64,000 nucleotides of DNA from NCBI RefSeq assembly GCF_001884185.1, contig NZ_MAOE01000121.1:94078-158077 (forward strand), given 5' to 3'. Shown here piece after piece: positions 8,405 through 18,115 of the stretch. Numbering within the stretch: the stretch's first letter is position 1; every line of letters starts with the position of its first letter. This stretch comes from Bacillus albus. Lineage in GTDB: Bacteria > Bacillota > Bacilli > Bacillales > Bacillaceae_G. Below the pieces are notes generated by a model. The model was not told the origin of the DNA and made no database searches. It was given only the letters and a program-made list of their open reading frames with translations. The position numbers were made by a program, and so were the translations under genes.

Positions 8405-9454
8405 TTATTTACCTTTTGTTTTTAACTCTGTCCAGTAACGATCATAGTCTTTTAACTTATCGTCTACATCAACAAGCCATTCTGTACGATCTAATTCTTC
8501 TTTTGTTAAGAAAATCATATGGTTATCACGATATTCTTTACTATGAAGAGGATGAGCTTTTTCATTTGGATTACTGTATCCAATTGACTCGTAGTTTTTC
8601 ACACTTACTTTCTCATCTAGTAAGTAGTTCATAAACTTCTCTGCAAGCTCTTTGTTTTTCGCACCTTTTGGAATTGCTAACGTGTCAGCCCAAATTGTGC
8701 CGCCTTCTTTTGGTACAACGTACTCTACATCTTTATTATCTTTAGCGATAAATGCTGCATCTCCAGACCAAACTGTTCCGATCCAAGCATCTTCTGTAAT
8801 GAATTTTTGTTTAATATTATCTGTATCAAATGCTAATAAGTTTGGAAGCAGCTTCTTTAAATCATCTGCTGCTGTCTTTAACTGCACATCGTCTTTCGTG
8901 CTGTTTGAGAAACCATGCTTCTTAAGACCCATACCTAATACTTCACGAGAATCATTTAATAAAGTTACATGCCCTTTATATTTCTCATTCCATAGGTCAG
9001 CCCAGCTTGTAGGAGCTTCTTTCACATACTTTTTATTGTATGCAATCCCTGTTACACCCCAAGTGTATACTAAAGAATATTTATTCTCTGGATCAAACGC
9101 AGGTGTTTTGAAATTAGAAACCATATTTTCGATATTCGGGATATTCTTTTTGTCTAACGGCGCTAATAAATCCATTTTTGCCATTGTTTTAACCATGTAA
9201 TCAGATGGCTGAATTAAATCATACTTCGCGCCACCAGCTTGTAATTTCGCAAGCATTTCTTCATTACTTGCGTATTTATCATAGTTAATTTTTACGTTAT
9301 ATTTCTTTTCAAAATCTCTTAGCACTTGCTCATCAAAATTGTCAGCCCAGCTGTAAATGTTTAACTCTTCTTTCTTTTCACCACAACCAGCAAGTACACC
9401 AGCAACAAGACTAAAGCTAATTGCTGCGCCGGCTAATCTTTTCATTAATTTCAT
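8405..9454 (-). CDS. potD: Spermidine/putrescine ABC transporter substrate-binding lipoprotein PotD
   Basis: A 349-residue periplasmic-type binding protein anchored as a lipoprotein. The signal peptide ends in the lipobox LAGC (Cys about residue 23). The mature part begins LNIYSWADNFDEQVLRDFEKK, typical of PotD, and contains GGAKYDLIQPSDYMV and YTWGVTGIAYNK. It binds spermidine or putrescine outside the membrane and delivers it to PotBC. It is the last gene of potA-potB-potC-potD, 38 bases after potC, and is followed by a terminator. The assignment rests on sequence plus complete operon context. Confidence 0.9.
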   Translation of the reverse strand: MKLMKRLAGAAISFSLVAGVLAGCGEKKEELNIYSWADNFDEQVLRDFEKKYNVKINYDKYASNEEMLAKLQAGGAKYDLIQPSDYMVKTMAKMDLLAPLDKKNIPNIENMVSNFKTPAFDPENKYSLVYTWGVTGIAYNKKYVKEAPTSWADLWNEKYKGHVTLLNDSREVLGMGLKKHGFSNSTKDDVQLKTAADDLKKLLPNLLAFDTDNIKQKFITEDAWIGTVWSGDAAFIAKDNKDVEYVVPKEGGTIWADTLAIPKGAKNKELAEKFMNYLLDEKVSVKNYESIGYSNPNEKAHPLHSKEYRDNHMIFLTKEELDRTEWLVDVDDKLKDYDRYWTELKTKGK

Positions 9455-9492
9455 CGGTTTATTACCCCCTCGTACTTTCTATATCGTTCGTA

Positions 9493-10293
9493 TTATAAAG
9501 GAAGGTGTCCTCCAGAGTTTTCTTCACCATCTGCACCTTTGTTACGGAAGATTTCAGATAGAACCATTAATCCTACGATAGCTACAATTAAAATTGTAGA
9601 AAGGGCATTAATTTCTGGTGATACTCCGCGCTTAACCATACTGTAAATGTATAATGGCAATGTTGTTGATCCTGGTCCTGATACGAAGAAACTAATTACA
9701 AAATCATCAATTGATAATGTGAATGTTAATAATGCGGCTGAAATAACTCCTGGTGCAATTGCCGGGAACGTTACAAAGCGAAACGTTTGCCAAGGCGTTG
9801 CTCCTAAATCATTCGCAGCCTCTTCTAAATCACGTCCCATGCCAGAAAGACGTGCCGCTAAAATAACGACAACAAATGAAATACTAAATGTAATGTGCGC
9901 AATAATAATTGTTGTTTTACCAAGTTCCATACCTAATTGACTGAATAAAATAAGTAAAGATAATCCCATTAAAATATCAGGGATTAAAATTGGTAAATAC
10001 ACAAGACCGTTAATAGCACCTTCATAACGATATTTATAACGATGTAATGCAATCGCGAAAATCACCCCAAGAACCGTCGTTACAATTGTCGTTACGATCG
10101 CAATCGTCATACTATTTACAAACGCATCAATAACATCTTGTTTTTGAAATAAATCTGTATACCAATGGAATGTGAATCCTTCCCATTCCGCATTAATGCG
10201 CGAATCATTGAAGGAATATACCATTAAAACCATCATTGGAAAATACAAGAACAATAAAATTAACCAAGAATAAGAAACTAAAAACTTCTTCAT
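9493..10293 (-). CDS. potC: Spermidine/putrescine ABC transporter permease PotC
   Basis: A 266-residue inner-membrane permease with six predicted TMs. The EAA loop that contacts the ATPase is visible as EEAANDLGATPWQTFRFVTFPAI at about residues 157-179. The N-terminal SYSWLILLFLYFPMMVLMVYSFND and the segment LTFTLSIDDFVISFFVSGPG are characteristic of PotC. It forms the channel with PotB. The start lies 6 bases from the potB stop, so the genes are co-transcribed. Confidence 0.9.
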   Translation of the reverse strand: MKKFLVSYSWLILLFLYFPMMVLMVYSFNDSRINAEWEGFTFHWYTDLFQKQDVIDAFVNSMTIAIVTTIVTTVLGVIFAIALHRYKYRYEGAINGLVYLPILIPDILMGLSLLILFSQLGMELGKTTIIIAHITFSISFVVVILAARLSGMGRDLEEAANDLGATPWQTFRFVTFPAIAPGVISAALLTFTLSIDDFVISFFVSGPGSTTLPLYIYSMVKRGVSPEINALSTILIVAIVGLMVLSEIFRNKGADGEENSGGHLPL

Positions 10294-10299
10294 CTTTGC

Positions 10300-11148
10300 C
10301 TATTCCCCTCCGTTCCCATCATATTTATATACTTTCGTTGCACGATAATATAAGTAAATTAACAGAACAGAGAATAGAACAACAATCATAGATAACGCAG
10401 ATCCAAACGGCCAGTCACGCGCTCCTAAGAATTGATTTTGAATTACGTTTCCGATTAATGCTACTTTCGATCCACCCATAACGTCTGATACAACAAACAT
10501 TCCGATAGAAGAAACAAACACTAAAATAGAACCAGTAGCAATCCCTGACATCGTCATTGGTACTGTAACATTCCAAAATGCCTTTACTGGTGTTGCCCCT
10601 AAATCATAAGCTGCTTCTAGCTTACGCTTATCAAGCTGCTCAATCGCTGCATACACTGGTAATATCATAAATGGTAATAAAGAATATACCATACCGAGTA
10701 TTACAGAAGGTGTATTATATAGTAAATTTAAAGGTTCATTAATAATACCTAGTTTCAATAGCAATGTGTTTACAAGACCTTGTGAACGTAAAATAACAAT
10801 CCATGCATATGAACGAACAAGGAAGTTAATCCAAAACGGGATCGTTGCCAATAATAAAAGAATAGAACGATATTTACGATCAACAATCGTAATTGTATAC
10901 GCAAATGGATAACCAATTACTAAACAGATTACTGTTGTAATAACTGCAATCTTAACAGTTTCCCATAACGTCCCCATATATAATGGATCAAATACACGCG
11001 CTATGTTTTCTAATGTGAATTGCATTTCCACTGTCCCATATGCTCCGCGCTGCATGAAGGCAAATGCCAATACAAACAGAAGGGGAATTAGGAAGAAGAT
11101 TAACAGCCACGCGACTGTCGGTAGTGCGAGTAATTTCCCTTTTTTCAA
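10300..11148 (-). CDS. potB: Spermidine/putrescine ABC transporter permease PotB
   Basis: A 282-residue permease with six TMs, partner of PotC. The EAA loop reads [22 protein letters not shown] at about residues 177-198. Other PotB-like stretches are [20 protein letters not shown] and [29 protein letters not shown]. The start overlaps the potA stop by 4 bases (11145-11148), implying coupled translation of ATPase and permease. Confidence 0.9.
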   Translation of the reverse strand: MKKGKLLALPTVAWLLIFFLIPLLFVLAFAFMQRGAYGTVEMQFTLENIARVFDPLYMGTLWETVKIAVITTVICLVIGYPFAYTITIVDRKYRSILLLLATIPFWINFLVRSYAWIVILRSQGLVNTLLLKLGIINEPLNLLYNTPSVILGMVYSLLPFMILPVYAAIEQLDKRKLEAAYDLGATPVKAFWNVTVPMTMSGIATGSILVFVSSIGMFVVSDVMGGSKVALIGNVIQNQFLGARDWPFGSALSMIVVLFSVLLIYLYYRATKVYKYDGNGGE

Positions 11149-12128
11149 TTTAAGGTCACCTCGTCCTCTTGCTCCCAGCCTACGTATACATTATCTCCAA
11201 TGCTCCACTGCGCTGCTTCTTCAGCAGTTTGATACGCCATTAGTAATTCTGATGTTTTCTCATCACGTACATAAAGCTTTTCCATATTTCCAACAAACTC
11301 AATGTCTTCAATATGTCCAAGATGGTATTCTTTTAAAATCGGTTCTTCAACCGAACGCACTTTTACGTTTTCAGGGCGAATTGCTACATAGCCTTCCCCG
11401 TTTTTCACAATATTATTTTCACCGATAAATGTCGCAACGAACAACGTTTTCGGCTTATTATAAATTTCTTTCGGCGTTCCAATTTGTTCAATATGTCCTT
11501 TATTCATAACTACGATACGATCACTCATGCTCATAGCCTCTTCTTGATCGTGTGTTACGTATATGAATGTAATTCCTAAATTACGTTGTAAGTTTTTCAA
11601 TTCACGTTGCAAATCTTTTCTTAACTTAAAGTCTAACGCCCCAAGTGGCTCATCTAGTAATAGTACACGCGGATTATTTACAATCGCTCTCGCAATTGCT
11701 ACACGCTGCTGTTGTCCACCAGAAAGCTTTGCAGGTTTACGATTACGGAACTCAAGTAACTGCGTTAAACGCATTGCCTCTTCAGCACGCTCTTTCTGCT
11801 CTGCTGCCGGTACTTTCTGCATTTTCATACCGAAACAAATATTTTTCTCCACATTCATATGTGGGAATAGCGCATAATGTTGGAACACTAGGTTCATATG
11901 ACGCTTATATGGTGGCAAATCGTTAATCTTTTCATCATCTAATAAAAGATTCCCTTTAGTTGGAGTTTCAAATCCTGCGATCATACGAAGTAATGTCGTT
12001 TTCCCGCAACCACTCGGCCCTAAAATTGTTAAAAATTCCCCTTCTTTAATATCTAAAGAAAGCGGTGGGATAATCACTTGATTTCCAAAATGTTTTTCTA
12101 CTGCTTCAACTTTAATAATCTTTTTCAT
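11145..12128 (-). CDS. potA: Spermidine/putrescine ABC transporter ATPase PotA
   Basis: A 327-residue ATPase and first gene of the operon. Walker A is GPSGCGKTT (about residues 38-46), the Q-loop lies in [15 protein letters not shown], the signature is [14 protein letters not shown], Walker B is [12 protein letters not shown] and the switch His is in THDQEEAMS. The C-terminal ~90 residues form the TOBE/OB regulatory domain of the MalK/PotA subgroup (AIRPENVKV...). It powers polyamine import through PotBC. No adjacent PuuR-type regulator is present; an inverted repeat at 12199-12222 upstream is a possible operator. Confidence 0.92.
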   Translation of the reverse strand: MKKIIKVEAVEKHFGNQVIIPPLSLDIKEGEFLTILGPSGCGKTTLLRMIAGFETPTKGNLLLDDEKINDLPPYKRHMNLVFQHYALFPHMNVEKNICFGMKMQKVPAAEQKERAEEAMRLTQLLEFRNRKPAKLSGGQQQRVAIARAIVNNPRVLLLDEPLGALDFKLRKDLQRELKNLQRNLGITFIYVTHDQEEAMSMSDRIVVMNKGHIEQIGTPKEIYNKPKTLFVATFIGENNIVKNGEGYVAIRPENVKVRSVEEPILKEYHLGHIEDIEFVGNMEKLYVRDEKTSELLMAYQTAEEAAQWSIGDNVYVGWEQEDEVTLN

Positions 12129-12198
12129 TTTCCCGTCCTATCTATCTTAAATTTAAATTTTTATATTCATGAATAAATATTTATGTTCTATAGACTAT

Positions 12199-12222
12199 TT
12201 TTTGTTTCGATCCAAACAAAAA
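12199..12222 (-). promoter_or_regulatory. Perfect inverted repeat upstream of potA, candidate operator
   Basis: The arms TTTTTGTTT (12199-12207) and AAACAAAAA (12214-12222) are perfectly complementary around a 6-base centre, 71-94 bases before the potA start. No cognate regulator was identified in the window. Confidence 0.35.
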
Positions 12223-12301
12223 TGGTTATTTAGCAAGCGTTCACTTCTATTCTTTATGTAGTATGTTTGATTCATTTTCGCATGATACATAATGTCGAAC
12301 A

Positions 12302-12329
12302 GAAAAACCCCTTCCATTGCGAAGGGGCT
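12302..12329 (-). terminator. Terminator of the aldehyde dehydrogenase gene
   Basis: Arms CCCCTTC and GAAGGGG around CATTGC carry a T run on the minus strand, about 40 bases after the stop. Confidence 0.75.
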
Positions 12330-12366
12330 ATTATCATACGGCTACGCCTACTGATAAACACCATCA

Positions 12367-13734
12367 TCATTTTAACAACTTTCGTATGAATTTTAAAGCA
12401 CTTTTTGTAGAAGAATAACGAATTTTCATATCGAATGCCGTAGATTGGGCTAAAATGCTTTTATAATGTGAAAAAGTCCGAAAACTTTCTTCCCCATGAT
12501 AACTCCCTAATCCACTACTTCCGACGCCCCCAAAAGGTAAATATGGCGTTGCAAGATGATAAACAACATCATTAATACAGCCTCCGCCATATGAGATATT
12601 ACTCGTTACCTGTCTTTGCACTTCTTTATCTTCAGAAAATACATATAACGCTAACGGCTTCGGATGTTGCTGAACTGTGTCAATTACATCTTCTATATTG
12701 TCGTATTCTATAATTGGTAAAATTGGACCAAAAATTTCGTCTTCCATAACAGTACTTTTCCATGTCACATTAGTTAACACTGTTGGCTCTATATGTAAAG
12801 TTTCTTTTTTATAGTTCCCGCCAATTACAGTTTTACCATCTTTCAAAAACGTACATAAACGTTCAAAATGACGTTCACTCACAATTCGTACATAATTATC
12901 ATTGTGCAGTGGCTCTTTTCCATACTGCTCCTCAATTTCGTGTCGCATCGCTTCAATTAGCTGTTTTTTCACCGAAGTATGCACGTACATATAATCAGGC
13001 GCTACACACGTTTGACCTGCATTTAAAAACTTCCCCCACACAATTCGTCTTGCTGTTACGTCTATCTTTGCATCTTTATGTACAATACATGGGCTTTTTC
13101 CGCCAAGTTCTAACGTAAGCGGCGTCAACTGTTTTGCTGCTGCCTCCATAACAACTTTCCCAACGCCCACACTACCTGTAAAGAAAATATAATCAAATGG
13201 TTCCTTTAGCAAAGCTGTGCTCTCTTCTACACCGCCTTCTACTACCGCTACAAGTTCTTCTTGGAATAATTCACCTAACATTCTCGTTAGCACTTTAGAG
13301 ACGTTTGGCGTTAACTCTGACGGCTTTAAAACGATTGTATTTCCAGCTGCCAACGCTCCTACAAGTGGTGCAATTGCTAATTGAAACGGATAGTTCCACG
13401 GTGCGACAATAAGTGTCACACCGTACGGTTCAGGCACTACTTTCCCCTTTGATCCAAAATGAGTGAGTGCTGTTCGGACTCGCTTCGGTTTACTCCACGA
13501 TGAAATATGCTTCAATTGAAAGGAAATTTCTTTTAATACATATCCAACTTCCGTTGTAAACGACTCATGAACTGACTTATTTAAATCTAATTTCAATGCC
13601 TGAAATATTTCTTCTTCAAAGCGCTGAATGCCTTCATAAAGCTTCTTCAAATTATTCTTTCTCACTTCTATACTTCTCGTATGGCCATTATAAAAATATG
13701 CCTTTTGTTTATTTACAATAGAAGAAACACTCAT
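12367..13734 (-). CDS. Aldehyde dehydrogenase, class-3 / YwdH-like
   Basis: A 455-residue NAD(P)-dependent aldehyde dehydrogenase. The catalytic Glu lies in LTLELGGKSPCIV (about residues 207-219) and the catalytic Cys in NAGQTCVAPDYMYV (about 239-252). The cofactor-site motifs APWNYPFQLAIAPLVGALAAGN and FTGSVGVGK are also present. The shorter length and the C-terminal FGGVGSSGLGSYHGEESFRTFSH place it with class-3-type, membrane-associated fatty-aldehyde dehydrogenases such as B. subtilis YwdH. The substrate is not determined. The ATG at 13734 is preferred because AGAAGGTGA precedes it. It is monocistronic. Confidence 0.88.
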   Translation of the reverse strand: MSVSSIVNKQKAYFYNGHTRSIEVRKNNLKKLYEGIQRFEEEIFQALKLDLNKSVHESFTTEVGYVLKEISFQLKHISSWSKPKRVRTALTHFGSKGKVVPEPYGVTLIVAPWNYPFQLAIAPLVGALAAGNTIVLKPSELTPNVSKVLTRMLGELFQEELVAVVEGGVEESTALLKEPFDYIFFTGSVGVGKVVMEAAAKQLTPLTLELGGKSPCIVHKDAKIDVTARRIVWGKFLNAGQTCVAPDYMYVHTSVKKQLIEAMRHEIEEQYGKEPLHNDNYVRIVSERHFERLCTFLKDGKTVIGGNYKKETLHIEPTVLTNVTWKSTVMEDEIFGPILPIIEYDNIEDVIDTVQQHPKPLALYVFSEDKEVQRQVTSNISYGGGCINDVVYHLATPYLPFGGVGSSGLGSYHGEESFRTFSHYKSILAQSTAFDMKIRYSSTKSALKFIRKLLK

Positions 13735-13792
13735 TCGTTCACCTTCTCTCACTATTTTTATCTAATTCTTTCATTATTTATATAGACTTTAT

Positions 13793-13823
13793 ATGTAACT
13801 AATTTTCATTCGTAAAGTTACAT
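13793..13823 (-). promoter_or_regulatory. Inverted repeat upstream of the aldehyde dehydrogenase gene
   Basis: ATGTAACT (13793-13800) and AGTTACAT (13816-13823) are perfect inverted arms 15 bases apart, 60-90 bases before the start. Candidate operator or promoter-associated element; the binding protein is unknown. Confidence 0.3.
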
Positions 13824-13863
13824 TATATATAATTTCTTCTTGTATATAAAATTCATTGCTCAC

Positions 13864-13900
13864 AAAAAAACTACCGAAAGAAAATCTCTCGGTAGTTTTA
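13864..13900 (-). terminator. Terminator of inhA1
   Basis: The inverted repeat AAAACTACCGA(A/G)AGA with a T run on the minus strand lies a few bases after the inhA1 stop. Confidence 0.8.
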
Positions 13901-13905
13901 CTGTA

Positions 13906-16293
13906 TTAGCGATATAAACGAACAGCACCTGCAGAATTATCATCAGCTTGTCCTACTACTTCAAACTTCAGGCCAAGATTCGGTAAAATACGTCCTGCAT
14001 CTGGAATCTGTTGATTAATATACGTTTTCGAATCATCAAACTTTGTTACACCCGCTAAGCCATCATACGTATACGTTCCGCGCGTTGGAGATACAACTTT
14101 CCAAGCTGGCGTTTTATCGAATGAGAACGCCGCATCAGCAATTTGGAATCGTGTACTACTTGCTACTGTTGGTTTACCATTTAAAGTTCCAACAATTGCT
14201 TCTGGATGAGAATCCACTACGCCAAGGAAACCGTGTCCTGGATGTAAACCAACCCAGTTATCTGTGTAAGCTGAATCCGCATACCATACAACCATACCAG
14301 TGTTGTATTCTGGACCGCGAGCATATTTCAATGCGTTATCTGAACCAGCATAGTTTCTCCACTCTACATAATAGTTATGTTTTTTCTTCTCTGTTCCGTT
14401 AGATACAGCGAATCCATCTAACTTGAACTGCGGTGTACCTTCTGCATCATCAGAGAACACTACTTTACCATCTACATTTAATGATGCATTGTCAAGTAGG
14501 AAGCCGTTTAATGCTAACCCACCATCAGTAATGTAATCAAATGTTAATTTCACTTTCTTACCTTTGAATTGGCTTAAATCATATGATTTGTCAATCCATT
14601 TTCCATTTGTCGAATCTGCATTTCCACTATTAGCTTTCTCACCAAGTCTTTCAATTAACGTTTGTTGACCATCTTCTGTTACAGCGTGTACTTCAAGGAA
14701 GTCATACTCTGCTTCAATTTCATATAATGATTTGAAATCAAATTTCGCAGTCGTTGCATTCGTTAAATCGAAAAGTGGTGTTTCCATCTTCGTATGAAGA
14801 TCATCACCTTTTGTGCTGTAGTAATACTGTTTACCAAAGGCTGGAGCAATTGTTTTTATATCTTTATCTGGTAAGTTAACACGAATCATACCTGGACGGT
14901 TAGATTTCGTAACACTTTGGTCTAAATATGTTGCTAGACCGATACCTTTATTTAATTTCTCGTAATCTACTTCTACGATATTTGCCCAGTTACCACCGAT
15001 TGTTTTTTGGAAAAACTCTTTATTTTGTGGTGAAAAACTTGTTGGCGTTGTTCCCGCAATATTACCAGCCCAGCTTCCGCCACTCATAACAGACCAAGCT
15101 TGAATTGGTTCACCGTCGCCAGTATAGTCTGTATCATACTCATCTGGAAGACCTAAATCATGACCATATTCATGCGCGAATACACCAACTGCGCCATCTT
15201 CTGGTTCAATTGTGTAATCGAATGCTGCAATCTTTCCGCCCCAATATGGAACTTTCGCTTGTGTGCCTTCAATTGGGAATGGTTTTGGTCCAACTGTCCA
15301 GCGATGTGACCAAATTGCATCGTCACCTAATTTACCGCCGCCAGCTTCTTGTCCAACACCCGCATGAATAATCATTAAGTGATCGATTAAACCATCCGGT
15401 TGTTTTTGATTTCCATCACCATTTACATCGTATTGGTCGAATTGGTCAAACTCTGATAAATCAATACCGCTATCTACAGCAGCTTTTAATGCATCTTTTA
15501 CTAAATCACGTGGTCCTTTTGGTCCTTTATTATCATGACCTGTAGCAGCATCTGCACCGTAATCAGCAGCTTTACCAGGAACTGTTAACCATTTTGTAAC
15601 TGTTCCGTCTACTGTATAACTACCGCCAGATTGCTCTTCATAATATTGTTTAAATGTCTCGATTTTACTTCCATCCTCTAATGCGAATGGCTCATCACCG
15701 AATAACATTTTTTCATAATGTTCTTTGTTAAAATCGTCAGTATACATATAACCAGGTTCTTTATCAATATTGTTATGTTTAAAGTCAGCGTACTCTACAA
15801 GTAAAACGAGTACTTTATCTTTACGAACTTCACCGTTATATTCTTTTCCCTTTGCTGGAGAAGTTGGTACTTTACCATTTAGACCACCTCTGACCGGTCC
15901 TGTCGCAGCAGGTGTTCCCGTTGCAGGTTTATCTAACTTTTCTTTCGTATCTGCTTTCGCATCTTTCACTTTCTTTATAAAGTCAGATGCTTCTTTCGTA
16001 AGTGGGTCCCCATTTGATACTTCTTTCCCAGGATTTTCACCCTTTTTGTTCTCTACGTATTTTTCGACAGCTTTCTTTGTTTCTTTCTCTGAAGCCTTCG
16101 AATCAATTACCCCACGTTTTTTTAGTGCATTTGCTAAACGTTCTTCTGGAATTAAATGATCATCAACTGGGCTCGTAGCTGTCTTATTCACAGGCGTTTC
16201 AGCATATGCCGATTGAGTACCAGCTCCGAGTGAAAGGCCTAACACAGCAGTCAAAGTGATTGATGATAAAACTTTGAACGGTTTCTTGTTCAT
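13906..16293 (-). CDS. inhA1: Immune inhibitor A metalloprotease InhA1
   Basis: A 795-residue secreted zinc protease of peptidase family M6. The signal peptide is residues 1-31 (ending AYA), followed by a propeptide rich in Lys/Glu. The zinc site [14 protein letters not shown], of the HExxHxxGxxD type, is at about residues 373-386. The C-terminal ~350 residues include beta-rich VEG/MAM-like regions. Length and sequence match B. cereus-group immune inhibitor A, a virulence factor that degrades antimicrobial peptides and matrix proteins and is also found on the exosporium (established for the family). Its position next to sinI-sinR identifies it as the InhA1 paralogue, not InhA2. It is divergent from sinI and has its own terminator. 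Confidence 0.9.
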   Translation of the reverse strand: MNKKPFKVLSSITLTAVLGLSLGAGTQSAYAETPVNKTATSPVDDHLIPEERLANALKKRGVIDSKASEKETKKAVEKYVENKKGENPGKEVSNGDPLTKEASDFIKKVKDAKADTKEKLDKPATGTPAATGPVRGGLNGKVPTSPAKGKEYNGEVRKDKVLVLLVEYADFKHNNIDKEPGYMYTDDFNKEHYEKMLFGDEPFALEDGSKIETFKQYYEEQSGGSYTVDGTVTKWLTVPGKAADYGADAATGHDNKGPKGPRDLVKDALKAAVDSGIDLSEFDQFDQYDVNGDGNQKQPDGLIDHLMIIHAGVGQEAGGGKLGDDAIWSHRWTVGPKPFPIEGTQAKVPYWGGKIAAFDYTIEPEDGAVGVFAHEYGHDLGLPDEYDTDYTGDGEPIQAWSVMSGGSWAGNIAGTTPTSFSPQNKEFFQKTIGGNWANIVEVDYEKLNKGIGLATYLDQSVTKSNRPGMIRVNLPDKDIKTIAPAFGKQYYYSTKGDDLHTKMETPLFDLTNATTAKFDFKSLYEIEAEYDFLEVHAVTEDGQQTLIERLGEKANSGNADSTNGKWIDKSYDLSQFKGKKVKLTFDYITDGGLALNGFLLDNASLNVDGKVVFSDDAEGTPQFKLDGFAVSNGTEKKKHNYYVEWRNYAGSDNALKYARGPEYNTGMVVWYADSAYTDNWVGLHPGHGFLGVVDSHPEAIVGTLNGKPTVASSTRFQIADAAFSFDKTPAWKVVSPTRGTYTYDGLAGVTKFDDSKTYINQQIPDAGRILPNLGLKFEVVGQADDNSAGAVRLYR

Positions 16294-16636
16294 CCCTTAT
16301 TTCCTCCCCTAATAAATAATATGTATTACAAGATGAATTTTATTAAAAATTCAATATTTTTTCAATATTCAGTCACATTATGTAATGTTTTTAATATATT
16401 TGTAAAAATTCCATAGTTAGCATACGAATATATCACAATTCAACAATGTTTTCTGAAAATATTGAAAATACTTGTCAGAAACTTTATAATCGCCATAGAG
16501 GGAGTTTAATGGGGATTTTATCTTTGTTTTATCTACAAAATATTTGATAATTCACTACATAAAAATACAAAATCCGATTGTATTATCACGTATTCTGTAG
16601 CAGCAGTTATGACCGATAATTAGGGAGGAATTACAT
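16294..16636. other. Divergent intergenic region between inhA1 and sinI
   Basis: The region carries regulatory DNA only. A sigma-A-like promoter toward sinI is at 16462-16490. The inhA1 ribosome binding site (GGGGAGG, minus strand) lies near 16300-16310. The central part is AT-rich with no other gene supported. Confidence 0.5.
16462..16490 (+). promoter_or_regulatory. Predicted sigma-A promoter of sinIR
   Basis: TTGAAA (16462-16467), a 17-base spacer and TATAAT (16485-16490). It would give a leader of about 140 bases before the sinI TTG start. Direct sequence match only. Confidence 0.45.
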
Positions 16637-16771
16637 TTGTACAAAGATAAGACTGACGCACTGGATCAAGAATGGATTGATTTAATACTTGAAGCTCTCG
16701 ACTCTGGTATCGCTCTACAAGATATCGAACATTTTTTCCAACGTATGAAGTCATCCAGTCAGGCTCAATAG
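16637..16771 (+). CDS. sinI: SinI, antagonist of SinR (44 residues, TTG start)
   Basis: A short gene below usual ORF cut-offs. Translation from TTG at 16637 gives 44 residues beginning LYKDKTDALDQEWIDLILEA and including GIALQDIEHFFQRMKS. This matches the SinI interaction helices, in which DxEWxxLIxEA and F(L/F)xxxK contact SinR. The RBS AGGGAGGAA is 6 bases upstream. In Bacillus, SinI binds SinR and frees matrix genes from repression. The gene immediately precedes sinR, with an operator-like GTTC-N8-GAAA between them. The TTG start would lower SinI dosage. Confidence 0.88.
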   Translation: MYKDKTDALDQEWIDLILEALDSGIALQDIEHFFQRMKSSSQAQ

Positions 16772-16775
16772 GTTT

Positions 16776-16791
16776 GTTCTTTTTAACGAAA
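16776..16791 (+). promoter_or_regulatory. SinR-type operator in front of sinR
   Basis: GTTCTTTTTAACGAAA has the same GTTC-N8-GAA architecture as the three other sites in this locus and contains an exact GTTCTTT SinR box. It overlaps the region expected for the -35 of a promoter whose -10 TATAAT is at 16799-16804. This suggests autoregulation of sinR. Confidence 0.5.
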
Positions 16792-16850
16792 TTTATGTTA
16801 TAATAATGGCATCATAAGACGACGACATATTGATAGAAAGGTGCGCAAAT

Positions 16851-17174
16851 ATGATTGGAGAACGTATAAAACGCCTGCGCTTACAAAAAGGTATTTCATT
16901 AACTGAACTTGCCGAAAAAGCCGGTGTTGCTAAATCTTACATTAGTTCTATAGAACGAAATTTACAAAAGAACCCTTCCATTCAGTTTCTTGAAAAGATC
17001 GCAGCAGTTCTACAAATTCCAGTTGATACTTTACTTCATGATGAAACAACAAAGGAAAATCACTTAGACTCCGAATGGACACAACTCGTTAAAGATGCAA
17101 TGAGCTCAGGTGTCTCCAAAGAACAATTTCGTGAATTTCTTGAATTTACAAAATGGAAGCAAGATCAAAAATAA
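16851..17174 (+). CDS. sinR: SinR, master biofilm repressor
   Basis: A 107-residue DNA-binding regulator. The HTH_XRE domain covers residues 1-65 (MIGERIKRLRLQKGISLTEL, AEKAGVAKSYISSIERNLQKNPS). The C-terminal SinI/SinR interaction helices follow (SEWTQLVKDAMSSGVSKEQFREFLEFTKW), resembling SinI itself. The ATG at 16851 is chosen because GAAAGGTG precedes it; an in-frame start 21 bases earlier has no RBS. SinR represses matrix genes (sipW-tasA, calY) by binding GTTCTYT-type boxes (established for Bacillus). Such boxes are found upstream of those genes here. A terminator follows at 17184. Confidence 0.93.
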   Translation: MIGERIKRLRLQKGISLTELAEKAGVAKSYISSIERNLQKNPSIQFLEKIAAVLQIPVDTLLHDETTKENHLDSEWTQLVKDAMSSGVSKEQFREFLEFTKWKQDQK

Positions 17175-17183
17175 TAAATAGAA

Positions 17184-17215
17184 AGAAGTGCTTACAACCA
17201 GCACTTCTTTTTTCT
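17184..17215 (+). terminator. Terminator of sinR
   Basis: AAGAAGTGCT and AGCACTTCTT pair around a short loop, followed by TTTTTTCTTT. Confidence 0.8.
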
Positions 17216-17220
17216 TTATA

Positions 17221-17248
17221 CAAAAAGCGGGGAATCCCCGCTTTTTGA
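17221..17248 (-). terminator. Terminator of calY
   Basis: The hairpin AAAAAGCGGGG / CCCCGCTTTTT is near-perfect and ends at the calY stop codon. Confidence 0.85.
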
Positions 17249-17842
17249 TTATCTTTCAGTGCCTTCTTCTTGGTTAGCATTGAATGTCCATTCTAAATTC
17301 AATGAATCACCTTGGAAAATATTTTGCTCTTGTCCATTATCTACGAATTCAAACTGTACCCATAAATAATCCTCTGTACCAGCTTCTAATCCACCCTTTT
17401 CTCCCCACTCAGGAGCAAAGATGTCTTTAGCTAAAAGATCTGGATCAGTTTTTTGTAAGTCTGCTAAAGTTGTTTCATATACAGGCTCACTTTGTTTATC
17501 CCAGTTCCAAAGGAATTTCACTTTAACGTGCTTACCAAAGTCTTCACCAGCATTATCACCTTTTGCATCTTTCACAGTATACTTTGTCGCTAGTTTAACG
17601 TCTTTAATTGTTAATGAACCGCTATTCTTTAATAAGAACTCTTTCTTAACAGAATCCCCTGGTTTTAAATCTTTAATATCTACAAGCGTTGTAGGGTCTA
17701 ATGTAAGATCTAACGTCCCAGCTGCAAATGTATTATTTGATACTTCTTTATCGCTAAAGAATGCAAACGTTCCTCCACCAATTAAAGATAACCCCAGTGC
17801 TGCTGATGCAACTCCCATACCTAATTTCTTTTTTAGACTCAC
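17249..17842 (-). CDS. calY: CalY (camelysin), TasA-family matrix fibre protein
   Basis: A 197-residue secreted protein of the TasA/camelysin family. The SipW-type signal region is visible: MSLKKKLGMGVASAALG, then GGGTFAFFSDKEVSNNTFAAGTLDL, in which cleavage occurs before the mature FFSDKE or later, as for SipW substrates. The mature domain is beta-rich, with LKPGDSVKKEFLLKNSGSLTIKDV, and is typical of CalY. CalY forms biofilm fibres with TasA and has been reported as camelysin (established for B. cereus). The start GTG at 17842 is chosen from the RBS AGGGGGAA 6 bases upstream. The gene is transcribed alone and preceded by SinR-type boxes. The paralogue is tasA at 19042. Confidence 0.92.
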   Translation of the reverse strand: MSLKKKLGMGVASAALGLSLIGGGTFAFFSDKEVSNNTFAAGTLDLTLDPTTLVDIKDLKPGDSVKKEFLLKNSGSLTIKDVKLATKYTVKDAKGDNAGEDFGKHVKVKFLWNWDKQSEPVYETTLADLQKTDPDLLAKDIFAPEWGEKGGLEAGTEDYLWVQFEFVDNGQEQNIFQGDSLNLEWTFNANQEEGTER

Positions 17843-17933
17843 AATCAATTCCCCCTAGCTGTTTTTTATATTTTTCATCTCTTATTTTTCAATAAGAGAT
17901 ATAAAGAAAACTATATTAGCTTAGCTAATTTTT

Positions 17934-17970
17934 GTTCTCTTTTAAAAACCTTATGTTCATTATAACGAAC
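17934..17970 (-). promoter_or_regulatory. SinR-type operator upstream of calY
   Basis: GTTCATTATAACGAAC (17955-17970) is an imperfect palindrome, and an exact half-box GTTCTCT sits at 17934-17940. The match is to the B. subtilis SinR box GTTCTYT. Confidence 0.6.
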
Positions 17971-18077
17971 AAAACAGTATAAATACAACTAATATTTATT
18001 AGTATTTTCAATTATTTTTATTTCTCAATATTATTTTGATTTTTCTGAATTAAACTGTTTATATTTTAAGAAATACA

Positions 18078-18112
18078 TGGGTGCGCAGCAAAATACCTTC
18101 TCACACCCATTT
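18078..18112 (-). terminator. Weak hairpin after the DUF4047-like gene
   Basis: ATGGGTG and CACCCAT form a 7-bp stem with a long loop just beyond the stop codon. The T run is poor, so terminator function is uncertain. Confidence 0.35.
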
Positions 18113-18115
18113 ATA

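Noticed and set aside
8652-9200. 182-codon ORF on the plus strand opposite potD
   Set aside because: It is a shadow of potD; no start signal and no known domain.
15770-16159. 129-codon ORF opposite the inhA1 propeptide
   Set aside because: Antisense shadow; composition mirrors the charged propeptide.
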